Origin: Clostridia bacterium
Lineage (GTDB): Bacteria; Bacillota; Clostridia; Oscillospirales; Acutalibacteraceae
Length of the DNA: 12,659 nt
Reading direction: 5' to 3'
NCBI GenBank assembly: GCA_017939855.1
Contig: JAGAZW010000107.1
Span: 1 to 12,659, forward strand
Numbering within the stretch: position 1 is the stretch's first letter; each line of letters opens with the position of its first letter. Positions 7,376 to 12,659 of this stretch are shown here, one piece after another. The notes under the pieces were generated by a model, which was not told where the DNA came from, made no database searches, and saw only the letters and a list, made by a program, of their open reading frames with translations. The position numbers and the translations under genes are program-made.

Positions 7376-7936
7376 TTAAACCTCAATAGGTTCTCTATTA
7401 AAATCTTTTAGTTTACCTTTATATATCGTCGTAACATTAGGCATTGAGAGAAAGTGCATAGGATGAACGATTTTTTGAAGCTTGTCCGAACCGTTAACAG
7501 AGTGCAATTTTAGTATTTCTCTGACAAATTCCGAACAGTAATACCTGTTTTTACCTGTAACGGCAATACGAAATGCCGCCAACCATAACCCCCAATAATT
7601 ATATTTGTAGCTTTTTGGATCTTCAAGCATAGTTTTCAATGTGCTACATATATTAGCATAGGTTTGTTCTTGTATTCCAATTGAAATTACGATAACCTCG
7701 GCTTTGGAAAAACGCTTAAAAGTGCCCCATTCTGCTGATTCGGTGACAAACCCCGCCCAAAAGGGATTATAGGGATTTTTTCTGCCAAATGAATACATAA
7801 TATGTAAATCGCTATAAGGTGTTATTGAGGCGTGGTTGTATGCTTTATGGGTTATACCCTTGAGTATTCTTGAAAGCAGGGTGCCGGTCTGACTGATAAC
7901 GATATAAATTTCGTTATTTTTTGTCGTTTCTGCCAT
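7376..7936 (-). CDS. Permuted papain-like amidase/peptidase (YiiX/NlpC-P60 superfamily-like)
   Basis: A protein of 186 residues with the circularly permuted papain-like order: His first (H35 in YNHASI) and Cys later (C134 in RYYCSEFV). An SFGRKNPYNPFWAGFV block lies between. These are features of the YiiX/YebB-type branch of the NlpC/P60 superfamily, whose members hydrolyse amide or ester bonds of peptides or lipids. There is no signal peptide or clear membrane segment, so it is probably cytoplasmic. ATG at 7936 is chosen because AGGGGGG (7943-7949) lies 6 nt before it and because the longer frame, starting at 7978, would run through the -10 box. It is a single-gene unit, convergent with the AllA-like gene and divergent from the phosphatase. 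The substrate is unknown. Confidence 0.7.
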   Translation of the reverse strand: MAETTKNNEIYIVISQTGTLLSRILKGITHKAYNHASITPYSDLHIMYSFGRKNPYNPFWAGFVTESAEWGTFKRFSKAEVIVISIGIQEQTYANICSTLKTMLEDPKSYKYNYWGLWLAAFRIAVTGKNRYYCSEFVREILKLHSVNGSDKLQKIVHPMHFLSMPNVTTIYKGKLKDFNREPIEV

Positions 7937-7968
7937 TTTCGTCCCCCCTAATATATGAGTACCTACAT

Positions 7969-7997
7969 ATAATATCATATTTTTACAAATTTTGCAA
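7969..7997 (-). promoter_or_regulatory. Promoter of the amidase gene
   Basis: On the minus strand, -35 TTGCAA (7992-7997) and -10 TATTAT (7969-7974) are separated by 17 bp, with an extended TGA before the -10. The position fits the ATG at 7936. Confidence 0.75.
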
Positions 7998-8001
7998 CAT
8001 A

Positions 8002-8011
8002 ACTGATAACG
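8002..8011. repeat. 10-bp repeat ACTGATAACG between divergent -35 boxes (possible operator)
   Basis: The same ten bases occur at 7892-7901, inside the start of the amidase gene, and again here between the -35 boxes of the two divergent promoters. The placement suits a regulator site, but a 10-bp match may be chance. Confidence 0.25.
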
Positions 8012-8012
8012 C

Positions 8013-8041
8013 TTGAAAAAAGGGGGATTCTGTGGTAAAAT
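8013..8041 (+). promoter_or_regulatory. Promoter of the phosphatase gene
   Basis: -35 TTGAAA (8013-8018), a 17-bp spacer and -10 TAAAAT (8036-8041) with an extended TGG (8033-8035). It lies 15 bp from the -35 of the divergent amidase promoter, so one regulator could control both. Confidence 0.8.
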
Positions 8042-8058
8042 GTTATAACAAAAAATTT

Positions 8059-8065
8059 AAAGGAG
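8059..8065 (+). promoter_or_regulatory. Ribosome binding site that fixes the phosphatase start at GTG 8074
   Basis: AAAGGAG lies 8 nt before GTG 8074, which is in frame with the phosphatase. The earlier in-frame GTG at 8032 sits within the promoter and cannot be the start of a transcript made from it. Confidence 0.85.
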
Positions 8066-8073
8066 ATGCGAAT

Positions 8074-9432
8074 GTGGAAGAAAACGAAAAAATAACAATA
8101 GAATCTAATATTAGCGATGAAAGCGCAGAAGAAATCGTGACGGAAACTGCCTCAGAGGGTCACCACCATCACCATCATCATTCGCATCATCACCGTCATC
8201 ATTCACATCATAGAAGTTCTAGCTCAAAAAAGAAGAACAAGTTGTTTCGGTTTATATCCAAAAACAAGAACAAGCTTATAAACTGTGCGGTAGCGATTTT
8301 GGTTGTTTCGGTATTGATAGTTATTGGCTCGTTTGTGGACTCTTACGATTTCAAAAAGCAGACTAATACTGCTAATAAGGCGCAAAGGGTAGATGCTTCT
8401 TCCATAATTATCAAGGCTCCATTATTTAAAGAGGATGTAGTAATTGTTGGACCTGCGGTGGAGGAATATATTTACTCTTATCCTGAAACCTCAATTGAGG
8501 ATATATATGCAAAATATAAGGGAGATTCTGAATACATAGACATAGCCCTTCCTGTTGTTCTTTCGTACAGTATAGAAAGCACACCGGATGGATGCAGTGT
8601 AAAAAGAGCAAAGGTTCTCTTGTCCGAAAACAGTGATTTATCAAATGCTGATATTTATACCCTTGCAAAAGACAAAACAAGCATAAAGATATACAACCTT
8701 AAAACTAATACAAAGTATTTTTACCGTATTATGCTTACCCTTTCGGGTGACAGTGAATCCAGTGTGGGCGGAAGCTTTAAAACTGCCGATACACCGAGAA
8801 TCCTTACAGCACAAGGCGTGGGTAATCTGCGTGACATAGGCGGATACAAAACGGCGAACGGCAAAACCGTAAAGCAGGGTATGCTATATAGGGGCTGTGA
8901 GCTTGACGGCGCCGTTGCTCCCCAATATGCCGCTTCTGCCGAGGGCATTTCCACAATGCTTACGGTACTCGGAATAAGAACCGATATGGATTTAAGACAA
9001 CACTCGGAGGTTCAGGGTGTGGCAGACGCACTCGGCGTTGGCGTAAAGCATAATATATATGATTCTCCCCAGTATCTTGGGGTGTTTGACAGCGATAAGA
9101 AGGAAAATTTAAGGTTAATTTTTTCGGACCTTGCAAAAAAAGAGAATTATCCTGTTTATTTGCACTGTACTCACGGTATGGACCGTACAGGAACAATTTG
9201 TTTCCTTTTAGGCGCAGTGCTCGGTGTGAGCGAGGAAGACCTGATGATTGATTATAACCTTTCCGGTCTTTACCATTCTGATATGTGGGGTAGCGATGAG
9301 ATGGAAAAATTTGTAAACCGGATTAAAATGCAGCAGGGCAACAGCCTTCAAGAAAAGGCACAAAACTTCCTTTTGTCTGTGGGAGTAACACCGCAGGAAA
9401 TACAAAGCATAAAGGAAATATATCTTTCATAG
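8074..9432 (+). CDS. Membrane-anchored tyrosine phosphatase (Y_phosphatase3 type) with His-rich cytoplasmic tail
   Basis: The protein has 452 residues from the GTG. Order: an acidic N-terminus (1-29), a tract with 14 His in 17 residues (30-46), a basic Ser/Lys segment, one membrane helix (~68-88), a linker, a fibronectin-III-like domain (~155-238) and a phosphatase domain (~250-450). The phosphatase domain opens with NLRDIGGY (N251), includes LYRGCEL and DLRQHSE, and has the P-loop HCTHGMDRTG with catalytic C365 and R371. The basic residues before the helix predict an N-in topology, placing the phosphatase outside the cell. The family includes LipA and MptpB, which act on phosphotyrosine and phosphoinositides and carry Lys where this protein has Met369. 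It is a single-gene transcription unit with its own promoter and terminator. The substrate (protein, lipid or glycan phosphate) is not known. Confidence 0.88.
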   Translation: MEENEKITIESNISDESAEEIVTETASEGHHHHHHHSHHHRHHSHHRSSSSKKKNKLFRFISKNKNKLINCAVAILVVSVLIVIGSFVDSYDFKKQTNTANKAQRVDASSIIIKAPLFKEDVVIVGPAVEEYIYSYPETSIEDIYAKYKGDSEYIDIALPVVLSYSIESTPDGCSVKRAKVLLSENSDLSNADIYTLAKDKTSIKIYNLKTNTKYFYRIMLTLSGDSESSVGGSFKTADTPRILTAQGVGNLRDIGGYKTANGKTVKQGMLYRGCELDGAVAPQYAASAEGISTMLTVLGIRTDMDLRQHSEVQGVADALGVGVKHNIYDSPQYLGVFDSDKKENLRLIFSDLAKKENYPVYLHCTHGMDRTGTICFLLGAVLGVSEEDLMIDYNLSGLYHSDMWGSDEMEKFVNRIKMQQGNSLQEKAQNFLLSVGVTPQEIQSIKEIYLS

Positions 9433-9434
9433 CA

Positions 9435-9480
9435 AAAAAGGCATTGTTATAGGGCTTAAACCTTGTAATAATGCCTTTTT
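9435..9480 (+). terminator. Intrinsic terminator after the phosphatase gene
   Basis: Arms 9435-9449 and 9466-9480 pair over 15 positions with one G-U pair, and an AGG/CCT inner stem (9451-9453 with 9461-9463) extends it. The 3' arm ends in TTTTT. The next promoter begins only 4 nt later. Confidence 0.9.
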
Positions 9481-9483
9481 GTC

Positions 9484-9512
9484 TTGATAAATAAAATGTT
9501 GTGTGGTATAAT
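9484..9512 (+). promoter_or_regulatory. Strong promoter of the ABC transporter/glycosyltransferase operon
   Basis: -35 TTGATA (9484-9489), a 17-bp spacer and a consensus -10 TATAAT (9507-9512) with an extended TGG (9504-9506). The predicted start of transcription, near 9519, gives a short leader of about 37 nt before the permease gene. Confidence 0.9.
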
Positions 9513-9555
9513 TTATTATATATGTATACTTTCAATACATAAGGGAGTAATTATA

Positions 9556-10344
9556 ATGTTCAATAACATAAAGTATGTTTGGAAAAAGTATTCTTTTTTG
9601 CTTAATCAGTTAGTGTCAAGAGATTTTAAGGTTAAGTATAAACGAAGTGTTTTAGGCGTTTTTTGGAGTCTTTTGTATCCCGTGCTCACAATGGCGGTTA
9701 TGGCGCTCGTTTTTACCAATGTCTTTAAGTTCAGCACACCAGGTGTCAACTATCTTGCCTACCTTATGAGTGGACTGGTTATTTTCAATTATTTCAGCGA
9801 AGCTTCCAATCTTTCAATGAGTAGTGTTGTGGCAAACTTCAGCCTTATCAATAAGGTTTATATGCCAAAATATATTTTTCCCCTTTCAAAGTGTATATTT
9901 GTGGGGATAAATTTTCTATTGTCCCAAATACCTCTTTATGTAATTCTTCTGGCAACCGGAACAGGAATAAATATATATCATCTGTTGCTGCCTTTTGCGT
10001 ATTTGTGTCTGTTTATGTTTACGTTAGGATTCAGTCTTGTACTTTCCACCGTTGCCGTATTTTTGCGTGATATGTTTTATATATACGGTGTTGTGATTTC
10101 CCTTTGGACCTACATGACTCCTATTATGTATGATATTGCAATTATTGATAATCCATATTTGTTGTTTATCTTTAAACTCAATCCTATGTATTGGTTCACA
10201 TATTTCTCCCGCAGAATAATGCTTTACCATACTATACCCGAAATAAACGCCTGGCTTTATTGTTTTATTTTCGGCTTCGGTTTTTTGATATTAGGCGTTA
10301 TAGTTTTCAAGAAGAATCAGAATAAATTTATCTACTACGTATAA
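9556..10344 (+). CDS. Polysaccharide ABC-2 exporter permease (Wzm/TagG type)
   Basis: This is a 262-residue membrane protein, the usual size for the family. It forms the pore of an ABC exporter that moves an undecaprenyl-linked polysaccharide or teichoic acid across the membrane. The family's amphipathic N-terminus and first helix are clear: LVSRDFKVKYKRSVLGVFW then LLYPVLTMAVMALVF. About six hydrophobic segments follow, with VFLRDMFYIYG and the conserved late FKLNPMYW. ATG 9556 is chosen because GGGAG (9543-9547) lies 8 nt before it; the longer in-frame extension starts inside the -35 box. It is the first gene of the operon and is followed after 14 nt by its ATPase. I cannot separate O-antigen/capsule-like from teichoic acid export by sequence alone. 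Confidence 0.92.
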   Translation: MFNNIKYVWKKYSFLLNQLVSRDFKVKYKRSVLGVFWSLLYPVLTMAVMALVFTNVFKFSTPGVNYLAYLMSGLVIFNYFSEASNLSMSSVVANFSLINKVYMPKYIFPLSKCIFVGINFLLSQIPLYVILLATGTGINIYHLLLPFAYLCLFMFTLGFSLVLSTVAVFLRDMFYIYGVVISLWTYMTPIMYDIAIIDNPYLLFIFKLNPMYWFTYFSRRIMLYHTIPEINAWLYCFIFGFGFLILGVIVFKKNQNKFIYYV

Positions 10345-10358
10345 GGAGGGTTAAAGAT

Positions 10359-11105
10359 ATGGGAACAAGCGAATATATGATAGAAGTGGAAAACGTTTCT
10401 ATGCGCTTTAACCTTGGCATAGAAAAGGGCTTTTCTTTAAAGCAGTGGTTTGTTGATGTCGGCAAAAGGAAAAAGAAGATTAAGAACGAATTCTGGGCAC
10501 TCACCGATGTAGACTTTAAGGTAAAAAGGGGAGAGGTAATAGGATTTATCGGCTCCAACGGCGCCGGTAAATCAACCCTACTTAAAATAGTAGCAGGCGT
10601 TATGAAACCAACAAAGGGCGACGTAAAGGCGTATGGTAATATCTGCCCGATGATAGAGCTGGGTGCGGGCTTCGACCCGCAGCTTACCGCCCGAGAAAAC
10701 ATCTATCTCAATGGCGCAATTATGGGATACTCTAAAGAACTTATAGATTCCAAATTCCAAGAAATTGTCGATTTTTCCGAGCTTCACGATTTCTTAGAGG
10801 TTCCCGTTCAGAACTTTTCCTCAGGTATGGTAGCGAGACTTGCCTTTTCGGTAGCGACGATAGTAGACCCGGAAATACTTATAGTAGATGAAATTTTGTC
10901 GGTAGGCGATATGGCATTTCAGGCAAAGAGTGAGGAAAAGATGCTTTCTATGATAGGTGGCGGTACAACGGTACTTTTCGTATCCCACTCTATCGAGCAA
11001 ATAAGAAAAATGTGTGATACAGTCGTATGGCTTGACCACGGAGTCGTTCAGAAAATAGGAGGCAAAGAGGTTTGTGACGAGTATATCACCAAAATGTTGG
11101 GATGA
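10359..11105 (+). CDS. Polysaccharide ABC exporter ATPase (Wzt/TagH type, short form)
   Basis: A 248-residue nucleotide-binding protein that powers the preceding permease. Seen: Walker A GSNGAGKST (65-73), the Wzt-like IELGAGFDPQLTARENIYLNG (99-119), the signature FSSGM (153-157) where most ABC proteins have LSGGQ, Walker B ILIVDE (173-178) and the switch His210 in VSHS. An N-terminal basic stretch (~36-43, KRKKKIKN) matches the loop of this subfamily. The C-terminal glycan-binding domain of long Wzt proteins is absent, so export probably does not depend on recognising a capped chain end. AAGGAGGG lies before the ATG. The stop overlaps the start of the next gene (ATGA). Confidence 0.94.
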   Translation: MGTSEYMIEVENVSMRFNLGIEKGFSLKQWFVDVGKRKKKIKNEFWALTDVDFKVKRGEVIGFIGSNGAGKSTLLKIVAGVMKPTKGDVKAYGNICPMIELGAGFDPQLTARENIYLNGAIMGYSKELIDSKFQEIVDFSELHDFLEVPVQNFSSGMVARLAFSVATIVDPEILIVDEILSVGDMAFQAKSEEKMLSMIGGGTTVLFVSHSIEQIRKMCDTVVWLDHGVVQKIGGKEVCDEYITKMLG

Positions 11106-12187
11106 TTATGAAAAAAATTTTATTTTTCAGCAACTCTATGAATATAGGCGGCATGGAAAAAGCGCTACTTTTTTTACTGAATGCACTGTGCAACAAAGGA
11201 TATGATATAACCCTTGTTTTAGAAGACAAGACGGGTCCATTGCTACAAGAATTAAACCCCAATATAAAGGTTAGGGAATATCACCTTTGTAAATCTAAAA
11301 TACTGTATTTCAGAAAAGCGTTCAATTTTGTACATAGGTTTTTTTGGTCGCTTAAATATTGCAGGAAATATGATTTTTCGTGCAATTATGCAACATATTC
11401 GACCATAGGTAGTAGGTTGGCATTGATTGCATCTAAAAATACAGCCCTTTATGTTCATTCGGATTATTGGAATTATTTTAAGGGTAATAAAGAAGAGGTA
11501 TCAGAATTTTTTGTGCAACAGGGCATAAACACTTTTAAAAATATTTTATTTGTTTCAAACGAATCAATGGAATCAATAAGAAAGATTTTCCCTGAATTCA
11601 GTTCGAAATTTTTTGTTATAAGCAATCTTGTTGATTATGCTGATATTGAGAACAAGGCTTGTGAGACAATAGCGGAAGCAAAAGACGAACAAAAAGAAGT
11701 AATACTGTTTGTAGGACGTATGGAGGAAAACTCCAAGCGATTAACCCGTTTGATAGAAACCTTTTCATTAGTGTCAAAATCTTCTAATGATTTCGAATTT
11801 TGGATTTTGGGTGACGGTTCTGATAGAGATTTATGTTTGAATTTAATATACGAGAAGGGCATTGGAAATACCGTAAAGGTGTTGGGTGAAAAAATTAACC
11901 CTTATCCATATATTAAGGGGGCAGATTGCGTCATTTTATGTTCGGATTTTGAAGGCTATCCGGTTGTTTATAATGAGTGTGCGGTTTTAGGAACTCCTAT
12001 GGTAACAACTGTCCCTGTATCTGATTCATTTTTTAATGTTGCTGATTTTGCAGTTTTGGTTGAAAAAGACCCGGAACAAATCTCACGGGTATTGCTAAAT
12101 AAAGTTTATAAAAAAATACCTTTAAAGAAATTAGATTTTGAAAAAATAAATCAAGAAAGATTAAAAATGCTTGAAAAGATTTTTTAG
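11102..12187 (+). CDS. Glycosyltransferase family 4 (GT-B fold)
   Basis: A 361-residue cytoplasmic or membrane-associated enzyme that would add one sugar from a nucleotide donor with retention of configuration. It has the N-terminal MNIGGMEKAL glycine motif, the mid-protein ILFVGRMEENSKRL at the start of the donor-binding half, LGDGSDRD, VKVLGEKINPYPYIKGADC and the EX7E motif EGYPVVYNE (E284 and E292). The start ATG at 11102 overlaps the ATPase stop by 4 nt; a second ATG at 11108 is an equally plausible start and gives two residues fewer. The gene is visibly more A/T-rich than the ATPase before it. Sugar specificity cannot be read from the sequence. Confidence 0.9.
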   Translation: MIMKKILFFSNSMNIGGMEKALLFLLNALCNKGYDITLVLEDKTGPLLQELNPNIKVREYHLCKSKILYFRKAFNFVHRFFWSLKYCRKYDFSCNYATYSTIGSRLALIASKNTALYVHSDYWNYFKGNKEEVSEFFVQQGINTFKNILFVSNESMESIRKIFPEFSSKFFVISNLVDYADIENKACETIAEAKDEQKEVILFVGRMEENSKRLTRLIETFSLVSKSSNDFEFWILGDGSDRDLCLNLIYEKGIGNTVKVLGEKINPYPYIKGADCVILCSDFEGYPVVYNECAVLGTPMVTTVPVSDSFFNVADFAVLVEKDPEQISRVLLNKVYKKIPLKKLDFEKINQERLKMLEKIF

Positions 12188-12195
12188 GAGAAATT

Positions 12196-12659
12196 ATGGA
12201 AAAAATTATTCATTATTGTTGGTTTGGAAACAACAAACTTGATAAACTAGCGAAAAAATGCATTGAAAGTTGGAAGAAATATCTTCCCGATTATAAAATA
12301 ATGTTATGGAATGAGGAGAATTTTGATGTCAATAGTACCCTCTTTTCCAAGACTGCTTACGAAAAGGGCAAATGGGCATTTGTGAGCGATGTGGCAAGAA
12401 TATATGCGCTGAAAAAATACGGAGGAATTTATTTCGATACTGATATGCTTGTGACAAAAGATATCAGTGATATACTAGAGTCTGATTTTTTTGCGGGTTG
12501 GGAAACCGAGCATAATGTTGCCGTAGGGGTTTTGGGGTCGAAAAACAAGAACCATCCAATATTGGAAAAACTCTATAAAATTTATGAGATTACCGAGTGG
12601 GATGAAGAAAATGTGTGGTCTTTGACTATTCCGAGATTGTTGACTAGAATTCTTATAAA
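12196..12659 (+). CDS. GT32-like glycosyltransferase with DXD motif (3' partial)
   Basis: 154 complete codons are visible and the frame is open at the window end. The start has AGGAG (12186-12190) 5 nt upstream and lies 8 nt after the GT4 stop, so it belongs to the same operon. The protein opens with IIHYCWFGNNKLD and SWKKYLPDYKIMLWNE, and continues with KWAFVSDVARIYALKKYGG and the metal-binding FDTD (D81 and D83). These are hallmarks of the sugar-binding region of the GT32/capsular polysaccharide synthesis family (OCH1/mannosyltransferase-like). It should add a sugar to the growing polymer. The C-terminal part and the sugar specificity are not visible. Confidence 0.9.
   Translation, partial: MEKIIHYCWFGNNKLDKLAKKCIESWKKYLPDYKIMLWNEENFDVNSTLFSKTAYEKGKWAFVSDVARIYALKKYGGIYFDTDMLVTKDISDILESDFFAGWETEHNVAVGVLGSKNKNHPILEKLYKIYEITEWDEENVWSLTIPRLLTRILI

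Noticed and set aside
7896..7917. 7-bp inverted repeat ATAACGA/TCGTTAT
   Set aside because: It lies within the amidase coding region with an 8-nt A/T loop; no supporting context beyond the nearby 10-mer already listed.
8161..8211. His tract as a cloning tag or artefact
   Set aside because: It is interrupted by Ser and Arg, sits inside a native reading frame after an acidic leader and uses mixed codons, unlike an engineered tag.

Overview
The window looks like a chromosomal segment from a low-to-mid GC Gram-positive anaerobe of the class Clostridia, probably a gut Oscillospiraceae/Ruminococcus-like lineage. The reasons are a type I dockerin, clostridial-style cell-wall-binding and BspA-like repeats, a CxxC repeat array typical of large secreted clostridial proteins, strong AGGAGG-like ribosome binding sites, and promoters of the TTGxxA-17-TGnTAxxAT form. 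The exact taxon is inference.

Layout. (1) Bases 2-4933 hold the 3' part of a giant secreted modular protein: an unrecognised N-terminal region, a phosphodiester glycosidase (NAGPA-type) domain, a Big2-like domain, an unassigned region, cell-wall-binding-like repeats, an exact-period 79-residue duplication, six CxxC units, a BspA-like leucine-rich segment and a C-terminal dockerin. A hairpin at 4976-5011 follows it. (2) Bases 5037-7324 are a tight cluster of an oligosaccharide flippase, a VanZ-like membrane protein and an AllA (ureidoglycolate lyase)-like protein, closed by a perfect bidirectional terminator. (3) A lone minus-strand gene (7376-7936) encodes a permuted papain-like/YiiX-type amidase. 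It is divergent from a membrane-anchored tyrosine phosphatase (8074-9432) with a 14-histidine cytoplasmic tail. Good back-to-back promoters lie between them. (4) From a strong promoter at 9484-9512 runs an operon: ABC-2 permease (Wzm/TagG type), its ATPase (Wzt/TagH type), a GT4 glycosyltransferase, and a GT32-like glycosyltransferase cut by the window end.

Taken together, this is a cell-surface glycopolymer locus: glycosyltransferases build a chain, and the Wzm/Wzt pair and/or the flippase move it across the membrane. Secreted proteins (glycosidase/dockerin protein, phosphatase) could act on the surface. The link between the secreted enzymes and the polymer is inference from proximity. I did not find a clearly new defence or mobile system. 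The most unusual items are the architecture of the dockerin protein and the His-rich transmembrane phosphatase with a variant P-loop. There is no gene-free stretch above 300 bases; the largest gaps are 4934-5036, 7937-8073 and 9433-9555. No tRNA, rRNA, CRISPR array or insertion sequence was seen.
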